DNA from: Siphonodentalium dalli
Lineage: Eukaryota; Mollusca; Scaphopoda; Gadilida; Siphonodentaliidae
Assembly (NCBI GenBank): GCA_032622095.1
Contig: CP136061.1
Span: 55,067,762 to 55,131,761 of the forward strand
Direction: 5' to 3'
DNA: 64,000 nucleotides
The stretch's first letter is position 1. Each line of letters opens with the position of its first letter. Below the pieces are notes generated by a model, which did no database searches, was not told the origin of the DNA, and saw nothing but the letters and a program-made list of their open reading frames with translations. A program made the translations under genes and the position numbers. Of this stretch, positions 23,701 through 38,000 are shown one piece after another.

Positions 23701-26700
23701 GGTTTTCGACTTAGAAAATTTGGAACATTTTTGCCTTTTGGATGAGATTGGGTACCTTCATGGTGTAATCAACTCCTCCTACAGTTTTAAATGTAGAGAT
23801 TTGAAACTCTGGGATATTGTTCCTAACATGTTGGTGATTTGCAACATCTATATAGCTAATAAAAAATATCATTTTTTCCATATTTTTGGGGGGTTTTCGA
23901 CTTAGAAAATTTGGAACATTTTTGCCTTTTGGATGAGATTGGGTACCTTCATGGTGTAATCAACTGCTCCTACAGTTTTAAATGTAGAGATTTGAAACTC
24001 TGGGATATTGTTCCTAACATGTTGGTGATTTGCAACATCTATATAGCTAATAAAAAATATCATTTTTTCCATATTTTTGGGGGGTTTTCGACTTAGAAAA
24101 TTTGGAACATTTTTGCCTTTTGGATGAGATTGGGTACCTTCATGGTGTAATCAACTGCTCCTACAGTTTTAAATGTAGAGATTTGAAACTCTGGGATATT
24201 GTTCCTAACATGTTGGTGATTTGCAACATCTATATAGCTAATACAAAAATGTAATTTTTTCGCGTTTGTATGCGTTTGTTCATCGGGTTATTTTGTCCAA
24301 GAAATTTTGCCAAGAAATTTTGCGGTGGTTTGCAACATCTATATACTATATAACATTGTTGCAAATAGTATCCTTCTAACAAATCCAATCATGAAGTTTA
24401 CCACTCGAGTCGGGGGACATGTGGTCTGCGACCTTTTATCTTTTCAACGTTGACTTTTCACAAAGAAATCCCTAAATAGCCCAGACGAAGTTGGGCACAT
24501 CAGCTAGTCTATTATATATTTTGGAACTTCTGTATGTATGTATGTATGTGTGTTGAAAACTGCTCGACCGAACCGACTCAAATTTGGTATGTAAGCCTAC
24601 TTTGATCCGGGGAACAATATGGGCGGGTCCAATTTCACATGCGATCGTGTCCTTGACCTCGCTCATATATGCTCATATAGGCATGTTTCTGGACCTCAAC
24701 CGATCCGACTCAAATTTGGTATGTAGGCCTACTTTGATCCCGGGAACAATATGGGCAGATCCAATTTCACGTGCGAGCATGTCCTTGACCTTGACCTCGC
24801 TCATATACGCTCATATAGGCATGTTTCTGACCGTTCGAACAATAGTTTGCCCAGACGCTGTATATTCTGCCCAGATGGAGGCGATCACAAAGAAATCCCT
24901 CATTAGCCAGGACGAAGTCGGGCACATAAGCTAGTCTCTTATATATTTTGGAACTTCTGTTTGTCTGTCTGTGTGTGTGTTATAGACCTGAAAACTGCTC
25001 AACCGATCCGACTCATATTTGGCATACATTGATCCCGGGAACAACATGGGTGATTCCAGTTTCATGTGCGACCGTGTCCTTGACCTTGCTCATATAGGCA
25101 TGTTTCTGGACCTCCACCGATACGACTCAAATTTGGTATGTAGGCCTAATTTGATCCTGGGAACATTATGGGCAGGTCAAATTTCATGTATAGCCATGTC
25201 CTTGACCTTGCTCATATAGACATGTTTCTGGACCGATCGAACAATAGTTTGTCCAGATGCTGTATATTCTGCACAGACCGAGGCGATCACAAAGAAATCC
25301 CTAAATAGCCCAGATGATCAACTAGTGTTGCATAATTTTAGATGTTTTTTTATTCTAGCTTCTGAATACAGGGTTGTATGTTTTGGATCTGAGCGAATCA
25401 GATGTGACAGATAAGGCATTAGTTCATCTCAGAAAATGTCCTAATTTGAAAAAGATAGATCTGAATTCAGCAAAAGTCAGTCGAACTGATATCACAACAC
25501 CAGGTATGGTTCCCTAATCTGATAAAACGAAACATTAAATCAAAATATGTCATTGTTCCTAGATTCCGAAATTTATTATGTATCTTATCCTAATACTGGT
25601 ACTACCATACTATACTGGCAGTCTGGCAAGGTATATTTCTCATTTCGAAATGCACAGATCATTTAACGAGATGCTTTTGAGGTTGACAATTTTTAAAAGA
25701 TAGGGCCTAGTCCTATACACTTGTCGTGTGTTAATTAAAGTTCAATCATGGATGCGATGCGACGGGGACATTATTCACTTTAATCAGCACATCATGCTGT
25801 CAATTTGTTAGCTACAATAACAGAACAATACTGATCAATCAACCATGTCCGCAAATAATATATAGTCACAATGTTTCATTTCTGATTTCGTCCGATACCT
25901 ATTATCCAAGGGCGAAAGGACCAGACCAGAAAATACTGGACTATAGCTTGGACTTGTAGGTTGGACTGGTCATAGTGTCGACGTCCGGATTGACCACTCG
26001 TCGTTCGTCCGTCTGTCTGTCCGTCTGTCCGTAGACACTTTACGCAAAATGCGATAACTCAAACATTTTCTTTCCGATCGGAACCAAATTTTGAATATGT
26101 GTTTCTCAGGCCAAAATACAGATCGAGTTCAAATATGGCTTTCATCCGACTTTTTTTTTTAGAGTTATGGCCCTTTTTCGACTTTTCAAATTTTTTTTAT
26201 CTGATTGGAACCAAATTTGGTATGTGAGTTTCTCAACACAAAAAACTAATTGAGTTCGAATATGGGTTTGATCTGATTTATTTTAAAGGATTTGTGACCC
26301 TTTTTCAAAAATAAAATAAAAAAAAAAAAAATTATAGATTGAACTCCTTGCTCAATTTAACAACAAAAAAATTATTATAACTTTTTTGTTAACTTTTATA
26401 TTAATAATAAAAAAAAAAAAAAAAAAAATAGTCATTGACACTTTCATTTGTTTGAATTTTATACCATTAATTAGGTGTGATGTCCTGTTTTGAAAATAAG
26501 AAGATTTTATTGCAATAGTTGCATGTAATATAATGATATTAATAAATTACTAACATCAAATATCCATAGTATATGAGACTACCTTTAATAGATGTCATTC
26601 CAAGTGAAATATGTTATTAATTGAGTGATGACATATGGTTCAGACCTCTAGTGGTGGTTAGATGAAGGTAAAGATAAACAACTGCTCACTGGCTGGCGAA

Positions 26701-29700
26701 TTGTTTAATCCTATCTGTTAAATTGATTAATGGCAGTATGAGACTCTTGCTATAATGTACATGGACTCTTCCTCATATCTCTTATCTATGGTTATCTTTG
26801 CACACTATTCACTTCTAATGATTTTGGTATTGACTGATTAATTGATTTTTGAAAAATATATTAACCCGTCAGACACATGCTTTCAATTTGAAATTAAAAT
26901 AATGGCTTATAGCCAATATGATTTATCTATGCAGTAGGTAACAGGCAGATAAATTTACATGACTATTGTAGGTGATGCCTTGTTTTGAAAATCAAGATGG
27001 TAGATGTTGTTAATATTTCCAGGAACCTTATTTTCCCATTTGTTCATATTGTCATGGTTGATTGAATTTTGGACTTCAAGCTACTTGTAAAACATTGTAA
27101 TGTGTGAAACCATTTGATTGAGGGCTACTTACTTTCTGTATATGAACTATGGTAATCTGTTTCGATTCAGGGGTCATAAGGGCCAGCGTCCTCATCATAT
27201 TATGTCTGTATAACATTATATAGATAACACTTGTGTTTTGTATAACCCCTGTTATGAAACACTTAATCTTGCATGTACCTAACAATATAAGCATTCCTTA
27301 TTACACAGATCAGATATGATCATATCTGTCCATGTTTTATAAACAAATAACAACTGGGGAGGGGGGGGGGGGGGTAGTAATTAAAGTACAATTTAAATAT
27401 GAGATGTTCTAAGCAGTCTGGCTTGTCAACAAATTATAATTTGTCTTTAGAAGTGAATGAATTTTGAATATCTGGCATGCCAAAAGAGGCAGAGAAAGGG
27501 ATTTATCACATTTTTTCCAATGTGCTAACTTACGGTGAACTCCTAAACATATCCTCCAAAATCACTAAACCGTTGGATCTCACAGTGAGAGGTCTTTGGG
27601 TGAATAGGGAAAGAGTTATGAGATTAAAAACTACTCCTCCCCCACCCCAAACACTTTAACCCCGTCTTAAGACAAATTATTTGAGCAAAGTTTGGTACTG
27701 ATGTATGGATTCCTGTGATCATATCTTTGAAAAATTATCAGTTATAGCTAATTGCTATCGCCAAGGTATGGGTTAAACATCTGCCGATCGTGATCGGCCT
27801 CTCGTTTAGTTTAGTTTCTCTGTATCCCTAAATTGGCAGACGACACATTGCATAATCAAGGTTCCCAATGGGTATACATCACTATATTCATCATGTGTGA
27901 ACTTGAATCTGGGTCTATGTGTCCCATAGCAGATGAGGCCATGCAGAATGAGGTCCCCAGAGGGTGAATTTAGTGATGCTAGCCCACTCTGCGGGATAGC
28001 GTCACTAAATTCACCCTCTGGGGACCTCATTCTGCAAATGAGAGGCACACTGAACTCAGGCTTGACCATATTAATTTTTCAGGTATTCTGTCCATTGCTC
28101 AGTATTGTCATAAGCTTCAGGCCGTTTATTTGCGGAGGTGCTTAAATGTGACAGATGAAGCAGTTGTCGCGATCGCTCAGAGCTGTCCTGATCTAAAGGA
28201 ACTCAACATTGGGGGATGTAAGCAGATAACAGATAGAAGTCTGGAAGCACTCGGACAGAACAGTCGCAATCTCAAATGCATTGATGCCTCCAAAACTAAT
28301 GTAAGTATAAAACGTAAATAATTTATTCATATGATGAGATGGCCTCGTTTGTTGAACTTATTATCTGAACATTTCCTAAGGGATAACTACTCATGAATGA
28401 GTATTTAGTATAAAAATGGTTAATCTTCAAGACTCAAAGACCCTAATAATTTCATGTTCTTGTCACTTTATGTGGATTCAAAATAGGTAGATAACAGGGA
28501 TGTGGCTAGAGGGTCTCCATGGGTGGTACTCACCTTAGAATTTCCAACCCCCCCCCCCCCCCCCCACCTTGAACCAGACCGAAATTCCCAAGTTCAGGAA
28601 ATTCCATTTGCATCTTCCTCTTGAATTCCTACTGTTAACTCAAGGTTTCCAACTGTAGGAAATTTCTGACCTGAAACCTCGTCTATGGTTGGAAAATGAT
28701 GGCCAATTCATAGACTTAGCTCAAATTTAGGAGATTTTTCATAAATAAAAACTTGTTATTTTAACTGAAATTAGAGCCAAATAATACGAAATAGCATAAT
28801 AAAATTTTAATATTCAACACTTTAGCAAAAATATAAAGCTTAAGTTTCACCTTAAATAAGTTTATTTGTTTGTTTGGATCTGCACTCAACAGCCAATTGT
28901 TTATTTTGTCCATGCTCACTTTGAATACTTATATACTGATTTTATGTACTCTATGTGAAAAACCCAGATCCGTTCTAGAGGAAACCTGGATTAGGTTACA
29001 AGAGGCCCAGTGAGACATAGCAACTCTGGTTAACTTAAAATGTTAAATGTAAATCCAGTTTCTTGTGAAGATTTTGTCCAAGGTTTATATGTTCTTGTAA
29101 TATGGTCTTGGTTTTCTGTATGTCATCCTCATGTGTTATATGTCTAAAAAACAATTATATGGCTGTTACCAGAAACACACATATTTTTGTCTGTTTCGGC
29201 TGATGAATCATTTGACAGTTGCTTCTTTTGGAAGCAAGAATTGAGATGTAACTGATGAATACCGAAACAGCTACATGTATTTATTTTCTTCCCAACCATG
29301 TAATGTGTTTATTTGATATTTGAAATGTTGTTCTCTACGAGTTATTCCTTTATGACAGATCACAGACATGGGAGTGTACAATTTGGTTAGTGGATGCCCA
29401 TCACAGACACTCAAGGTTAGTAAGTACGAGAATAGGAGTGTAGTCAGAACGAGAATAGGAGTGTAGTCATACGAGAATAGGAGTGTAGTCAGAACGAGAA
29501 TAGGAGTGTAGTCAGAACAAGTTCCCTAACCAGCTCCCCTGACAGATGTTTAACCTTTTCATGACAGGAGTTTCCTGAAATTTTCGCAAACCAAAGGGAG
29601 CCATGCATATATAAGAGAATACATTGGCCGAACAATATTTACCTTGGCCTTGTAAGTCAGTGCATTCTCTTATATATATGAGGCTTCCTATGGGAGACTC

Positions 29701-32016
29701 GCATATATGGGCATTTTTCAAAAAATGTGGCCGATTTGGGTATTCAAGAATCAAAAAATTATTTCAACGAGAAAACATATTTTAGCCGCTTTTCGTGGTT
29801 GAGGGTATCCAGTAGATCAGAGGATAGTAAAATGCAACCTTAATCACCTCTAGATCCTGTCCGAATCAGGTCCAATGACGATGCACACACACCTAGTGTC
29901 CCTACTGTTGCCATTATGTTTTTCAATGTAAATATGATTTTGAGTGATATAATAGAGGTGGAAAGTAACATATGCGCAACATGTGCATTGTGTGGTAATC
30001 AGAATTTGCAAAAATAAACACCAAAATATGATGAGTATAACGAGTTATGATAATGTATATGTGATATGCATAAATTTCCGATATCCAGGTATCGAGTTTT
30101 CTCGACCTGGAATGGTGTGCATTTCTGTTTGATTATGGCCATATATTTTTCCGAAGATTAAGGTAAATACTCCACAATTCTATCGGGATGAGGGAATCCA
30201 ATTCAAATCAATCTCGATACGACAGAAAAACTCGACGGTAACATATGGGACAAGCCAATAACAGGAGAGACACTTGAGGTAACAGAAGGGACAGTTTTAT
30301 TATGAACATACTTGTGGAAACATTATTTCCAACAATAAAACAAAATGTCACTTTCCATATGTGAACGAGACCCAACTGGACCAAATGCGTACCAGACCTG
30401 GAAACAAAATGTATTAAACGATAGTCTGATGCATATTAGCCCATCATTTGGTAACAGGAAGGACTGGTCGTAACAGGAAGGACACATACAATGTATATAC
30501 CAAATGTGACCAACAACACAATATAGTATGCGATCCGGCATAGGATAACTAAAAGCTAACGTTCTGATCGTCAAATATAGGTGCAATTGATGAAATTTAT
30601 GACATACACGCCGCAATTGGTCTCCGGTAACAGGAAGGACATTAGAGTAACTATAGCATATTGGCAATTCATATTTGTTGTCAGACTATAACCGTGGATT
30701 TATTTTTCGTATGATGTATTATTGCAGAACTGTGTGACAATTTTAACTATAAACAGAGATCACATACTGGTAATGGCATATTGATACAATACAGAGTGAC
30801 AATAAGCAAGACACACATGAACATTGTGTTTAAATATAGTATTGAAATGATAATACAATAATACATTTCGCACGATGTTAATTGACACCATGCGCAAAAT
30901 TTGATAAAATTACCTTCGTCCGACGCATACATGCGTACATCTGTTGTATCGTGAACAAAATATGTTTTGTTTGAAATTCCACTAATCAGGGGGAGGGGTC
31001 AGGAAAAAAATTCCGGATGCTAGGCGCTTTTTTATTTTTCTGCCCTGTTGGTACTCACCACCCCCTAATTTTTTTCCAATTCTGTGATAGGGATCCACCC
31101 CTCCAAACTGCTTCAAATGGCTATTTACTCAGTTCTCATGATCTTATCTGATCAATGTTCCATATAATGATTATAGAAGCATTCCTTCTTTTATTTACCA
31201 ACAAGACTAATGTTTCAAAACAAGTCTCCAATAAATGTGGGCTGTATGGTATGCTGGTGGATTGACATTTAAAGTCCAAGATGACAATGTTTGTTTGAAA
31301 CAAATTTTGGGGAAAACATGGAGGCTCCCTTCTAGAGGTCACTTCGAAGATCCATATGAAGTTTTGGTGACGATTGGATGAGAAATGTAACCTGCAAAGT
31401 GCGCTAAAGGATTTGGTCATACAAAGAGTAAAATCCAAGATGGCTGCCAGCGGCCATATTTTTATTAAAAAGGTCATTCAAATTTGGCAACTCCCATCTA
31501 GAGGTGACCCCAGATCTATATACCGAATATCGTTGAAATCGGTCAAAGTTTGTTCTAACACCTTTGTTTTATTTTATTATGTTTTTTAGAATATTCTATT
31601 TTTATTTGAAGAGTTCAGTGAAGAGTTTACATTTTTTTTAAGAATCTATTTTTGTGTTGTTTTCATTTATATCAGGTTGAATAAATCATTTTTATTAGAA
31701 CTATTTAAATCTGAGCCTTTCTGTGTCAATGTGCATTGATAGATCCTTGATGAAAACATTTAGCAGGCTGACCTTTTTATTGCCACTTGGTGTCATCCAT
31801 CATTATTAACTGATGGTGAACTCAAACCCCCCTACCAAGAGTTAAGTACATACCTATTATATACATGTAATAGAAGCATTCTTAAAACCTTATGTCCCAT
31901 CATTTTGAAGACAATTGATTCGAGGAAAAAAGTTACAGGGCCAGGAAAAAATGTGTCAGTCGGACTGCTGAAAGATTCACCCACCCACCCGCCTAGTGTT
32001 CGGAAAAAAAATGCAG

Positions 32017-32048
<32 letters not shown>

Positions 32049-35000
32049 ACCTGCTGTAACTGGCTTTAAAATAAATTTTGATTTGGTTACTAGACAAGTT
32101 TGGATTGAACAACTTCTGACGTCTGCAGCATTGCAGGTGGTCATGTGCAATGGTAGTGCACCTTTTACTACTAGTACATGTATGTTGATAGCTAATATCC
32201 AGTTAACACCGTTCGCTCATTGCTATTTGTTTACACACGAGTAGCGGTCTCGTTAAATACTGATTATAGTAAACTCTGTATATTTCGTGTATGTCGTAGA
32301 TGAATAATGGAATCGCTGCGGAATGATGGAGATACTTTGGAATTAGAATATAGTACCTCACAATTAAATGACTTTTCACATACATGTACATGTACCTTGT
32401 GCATGACCGCAGTAATTCAATTTCGTGAGTTTTTGAAATCATAGCATATGAGCAGGTCTACCAGCACCATAGCATATTAGCAGGACCACTTGATCAGGTG
32501 TGTGTCTATATCTGACAGTTTACACGGGTTTGTGTTGGGCATGGGAATTGGCCCTAAGTGAATTTATGTGAAAACTGTTTGATCATTGCAAATGAGCACG
32601 TATACTTTCATTTACTGGATCTCAATCAAGTATAATAGAAAACATTCTATATCAAAATGAGTGTGTGGAAGACAGAAATGGAAGGCGTTCTGCAAGGAAA
32701 TACAAATATATGTCAATTCACTGCCAAAAATAACAACTGTGTAATCTATTGTCACTGCTGTTACCGAAATGTCCCTCCTGTTACCACATCCAGCATTATC
32801 GGACTGAGACAGGAATGATGAGTAAAATCTGTGAAAATATTGATGTTATAAGCCAGGAACCAGAGCATGGTGATGTCAAAATCATTACGACATGCAAACT
32901 AATACTTACGCATGCCATTTTTTAAAATTTTGTCCATGCTGTTACCAAAGTGTTCCCTGCTGTTACAATTTAAAAGGTAACAGTAGGGACGTTTCGGGTT
33001 TATAAAGGGGATTCCCACCGGTCGTCCATTGTTATGTAACAAAATGTATGTGTTGCCCCACGGGGATCACATTGGACAAAACTAAGAAGAGAAACATTTG
33101 TGTAATAATAAACTCACAGACCTGTATCTATCGGTAACAGTAGTGACACACTCCCAATGTACTCACCTGTCTGATGAATGATACTGTCAATTACGGGCAA
33201 ATTAATTGCACCGACCAGTGGATAACATTTGTTTAGCCATGTGTATTGATGAGTAGTACTGGAAACCAATTTGCACTTCCTCATTCGCCAATGCCAGGAC
33301 TGTTGTATTATGTGTTTCTCTCTTGGTAACAGTAGGGACCACCAATCGTGGGACAGATTTGTGACCTAAATTATGTTACTTGACTTGGTAAAAATTGTGC
33401 ATATTTTGTGATTTTATGATCGGGCGTGTTACATATGATGCAAATTGTCTAATAAAGTGGTATTTAATGGTCATATTTTATACAAAAATGTCTGTTTTTG
33501 GGGAGATTTCGGAAAATGGGACAGGCATAATTGGCCATTTTGGCCATATTACGAGCCTCTGGATTGTAGAGATATCAAGGAGCGGATGATATAGGGTCTG
33601 CAACATGTCGACCCCATCCCATATTATATCTCAAAATGAAAAAATGTGATCATTAATAAACTTTTCTAAAAATAAATGGTGATGGACAGAAATAGGCCAC
33701 TTTTTTTGAAAAATGCCCATATAACAAAATGCACTGACACATAATCTTTAATGCTGCATCAGCGGGACTCCCGCCATGAAAGGGTTAATGTTCCGGTCCA
33801 AGAAAGCCACTTAGTAAATCCCACAATGACGGCTTAAGCTGTAAGCATAAGGGAGACCACGAAAACTGTCAGACCTCAAAATATGGTGCTCGACATTTAC
33901 AGAATGAGGTCCCCAGAGGGTGAATTTTTGTGACGCTACCCAGCATCACTAAATTCACCCTCTGGGGACATTCTGCTTAGGCCTCATCTTCTCTGGAAAG
34001 TATCTTTATTATCAAATAAACAAGATTTTTAGTTTCTTTTTTAGTTGAGTTTCTCTGTATTCCGATATTGGCAGGTGACACAACGCATAACCGAGGTGCC
34101 CAATGGGTGAACATCTCCATCTGGAAACTTAACTCATAGGTCTCCGATAGCAGATGAGGCCATGTAGAAAGAGCTCCTCAGTGGATGAATTTGGTAATGC
34201 TAGCCCACTATGCAGGGTAGCGTCATTAAATTCACCCTCTGGCACCTTATTCTGAGGCCTGACAGCTGTTCTTACTGTCTCTTTGTCAGATTGCTTCTTC
34301 ATCATGTTGTTTATGTTGAACAGCATTATCGAGAGACCATATTTTGTACCAATCAGTCTTCTGAAAAATCCTGTTATACTTACCACAAATGACCAGAACT
34401 GTTGGCAGAACTGTTGGTTGAATGACAGTAACATAGTCTGACGTTGATGGCTTGTAGCCTAAAATCGAGTTGCAAGCAACTCGGTTGAAATAGACTCCAA
34501 TTAAAGGGGGTACTGTACGCCATTTTCAATAAATTTCTGGTGATAACAATGATCTAATATCGATAATATATAGAAACATAAGTAATTTGAGTCGAAGATG
34601 TATTCTGTAAATGCTCAGGTTAATAGGCTATCTTAAAATCAAAGTTAATAATTTGATATAAATTTCATTTATGACTGGAGCCATAAAATGGTGTAAAGTA
34701 AATTACGAATTTCCGTGTGCAAGACGTAATCAAATTAATTGAGGGATACTGGATTCGTAAACGGATGGCACACGCGATCGTTTAAAACATTATGATGATA
34801 CAGGGAGAAAGCCCAAGCCACTCACTGACTAGTGACGATACAATAACTTAAATGTGTATATGGGACTAGTATGCATATAATATATCTTTTATTTGATACA
34901 TTTGGTTGAAAAATGTACAAAAATTACTCGACAACGACAATTTGTATTTTTGCATTCCGGTAAATTTGTCATCCGTAACACTACTTCGTACTCAACAGAC

Positions 35001-38000
35001 TTTCAAATAATGAAAAAATTGTCAGCTTATTCTTCGACTCGGAGACTATAGAAACCAACAACAACATTTGGCGTACAGTACCCCTTTAAGCTTGAGTTAT
35101 GAAAAGCTACACTAACTAATCACAATATTTTTTATTTTGATTCCTTGCAACTTGTGCCAGTTTGGAATCGGAGAAAAAAAACATCTTTGTTCTCTCCACT
35201 ATGCAAATGAAAAATAGTTTGTTGATGCAGGGATTTCCTCTGAAGATGGGTTCAAACTGCACTCATATCTGTCCACACCCAAAAAATAAATTTACAGTTG
35301 CTAGCATTTTGCACTTTCTCACTACTGTCAAGAATGCTTCTGTTGCGAATATTGAATCAATGTTGAACTCTTTATTATCTGTAGTTTCCACAAGGATTGA
35401 CCATTTTTTTCAGGAGGTTCATATTACCTGCTACATTAATCTTACTGATGTGGCAGAATTTACTATTTTTCAGAAGGTTCATACATGTATTAGGGCCCTG
35501 CCAGTCGGGGGTTTTCATTTCGATTAAAATCTCATTGGGTAAGAGATTCAAAATCTCGAATCTAATCACTATATCGAGTGTATCAACAGTGAAGAGGTGG
35601 AACAGTTTAGGAGACACTTAAACTGTATCAAACTGAAAACCTCTTAACAACTGATCACCAATGGATTTTATGTTACCTAACCATATTAATGTGTCTTCTG
35701 AGCAATATGCATGCATCTCGTTTTCCTCATAAATACTGATGGATGTGAATCATTGAATGCGATGAGTGGTGGATGCAGAGTAACTCTTTATAATGTGCTT
35801 TCGAACATTCGTAGTCAGCAAAATTTGTCAATTTCAGTGTTATATTGAAATCTGCCATTGTATCATTCTGAACTCGTTGACCTATGGTAGTATATAGAAT
35901 GGAGACTTCTGTTGTTTGCACATTCAACTCTTGGAATCCTGGAGTCATGTTGGGTTTACATCATTCTTATGAGATTATTATGAATTAAATAATTGGGCAG
36001 TCTGTTTATAGATCATTTTGAGACATTGTTATTTTAATGTGCATGCATTTGCTAGTATTGTGCAGTTTCTTAGCAAAAGAGCATGTTGTAAGTACTCTGT
36101 AGTCTACAGAAACCATCAGAATGGAGTCAATTCACCGGAGAGAACAGATTCGATAAAATTCTAATCAGGGCAGCCAATTTCGAATCGAATCGAATCAGAC
36201 AAATAATTCCGAATCGATTCGCAGGCCCCTAGTTCATTTAAGCAGCTGTCTTAATCTAACTGATGAGGCTCAATATAATATTTTTCAGGAGGTTCATGCA
36301 AGTGGCTGTCTTAATCTTACTGATAAGGCAGAATATAATATTTTTCAGGAGGTTCATATAAGCGGCTGTCTTAATCTAACTGATGAGGCTCAATATAATA
36401 TTTTTCAGGAGGTTCATATAAGCGGCTGTGTTAATCTTACTGATGAGGCAGAATTTACTATATTTTTCAGGAGGTTCATATAAGTGGCTGTCTTAATCTT
36501 ACTGATGAGGTAGAATATAATATTTTTTCAGGAGGTTCATATAAGCGGCTTCTTAATTTTACTGATGAGGCAGAATATAATATTTTTTTCAGGAGGTTCA
36601 TATAAGCGGCTTCTTAATTTTACTGATGAGGCAGAATATAATATTTTTTTCAGGAAGTTCATATAAGCGGCTTCTTAATTTTACTGATGAGGTAGATTAT
36701 AATATTTTTTTCAGGAAGTTCATATAAGCGGCTGTGTTAATCTCACTGATGAGGCAGAATATAATATTTTTTCAGGAGGTTCATATAAGCGGCTGTGTTA
36801 ATCTCACTGATGAGGCAGTGGAAGCAGTCACTCAGATGTGTCCGAAAATAAGTCTGCTCATATTCCACGGCTGTCCAAAAATGACAGGTAATAACTCTAA
36901 AATAGATTCAAGGGTACTAGATAGTAATTTTTAATTAAATATAAGGCCATTGAATATAAATAAATGACTAGATTTTTTGGAAAATTGGGGCTGACGGGCA
37001 AATTTTATTGATTTAAAATGTTATTCTTGCTAACATAATTGTTCACGGTCAGTTTTTATCCCCCGCCAAATTGAAAATAGGAATGGTTTCCGTCCGTCCG
37101 TCCCAAATTTGTAAAAGTCATATAACTTGAACAAATTTCAACGGATTTCAAAGAATTTTGGTATATGAGTTTTATTGATTTAAAATGTTATTCTTGCTAA
37201 CATAATTGTTCACGGTCAGTTTTTATCCCCTGCCAAATTGAAAATAGGAATGGTTTCCGTCCATCCCGAATTTGTAAGAGTCATATAACTTGAACAAATG
37301 TCAACGGATTTCAAAGATTTTTGGTATATGAGTTCACCTGACCATTACCTAGAATGAGTTCGCAAGCCAGGTCCGGCCGGATATTTTTACCGGAGTTATT
37401 GGACTTTGTTTATTATTTTTGTCGAATTTACCAAATAGCAAATAGACGACGTCACAGGGCTTATTTCCACAAATCTCAACGGATTTCAAAGATATTTGGT
37501 ATATGAGTTCACCTGACAATTACCTAGAATGAGTTCGCAAACCAGGTCCGGCCGGATATTTTAAGCAGACTTATTGGACTTTGTTTATTTTTTTGTGTGC
37601 AAATGGACGACGTCACAGGGCTCATTTCCAGAAATGTCAACGGATTTCAAAGATTTTTGGTATATGAGTTCACATGACCAGTATCTAGAACGAGTTTGCA
37701 AACCAGGTCCGGCCAGATATTTTCAGCAGAGTTATTGGACTTTGTTTATTATTTTGGGTGCAAATGGACGACGTCACATGGCTAATTTCCACAAATGTCA
37801 GTACCTAAAATGAGTTCGCAAGCCAGGCTTTTTGACAAAATCCCACCTCTTGTTTAGCACATTCTGAGAACGCAAACATTTTTGAGAATGCACTTCCCCA
37901 ACTGCACAATTCGGTGGGTGATACCGCCGTCTGCGACTGCTTGTAGAATTGAAGCAGTATCTTACAATAATTATACCCGCATAATTTTCTGTAGTATTTT

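Larger units (their letters stand above)
22745..25325. repeat. Tandem ~400-bp repeat units, the first interrupted
   Basis: Each unit starts CTA-TATATTTTGGAACTTCT, contains one or more GACTCAAATTTGGTATGTAG / GATCCCGGGAACAA / TCCTTGACCTTG / CATATAGGCATGTTTCTG modules, and ends CACAAAGAAATCCCTAAATA then GCCCAGACGAAGT. Units start at about 22748, 24509 and 24938. The first is interrupted by the element at 23107-24418. The array ends about 35 bp before AMN1 exon 3. Confidence 0.8.
25504..28082. other. AMN1 intron 3
   Basis: Besides the repeats listed separately (25980-26440 and 27795-28035), it holds A-rich tracts near 26320-26430 and a G-run at 27361-27374. No further gene was recognised. Confidence 0.6.

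Noticed and set aside
23337-24096. Repeated open frames beginning MEHFCLLDEIGYLHG, which look like a tandem-repeat protein
   Set aside because: They are one 191-bp satellite read in different frames. The unit length is not a multiple of three and flanking copies are out of frame.
28130-28321. Stand-alone 63-codon gene at AMN1 exon 4
   Set aside because: It is exon 4 read on past its GTAAGT donor; phases with exons 3 and 5 show it is internal.
35162-35527. 121-codon + strand open frame in AMN1 intron 5
   Set aside because: It reads through decayed exon-6 acceptor copies into a hAT-like end. The N-terminal part has no recognisable domain.
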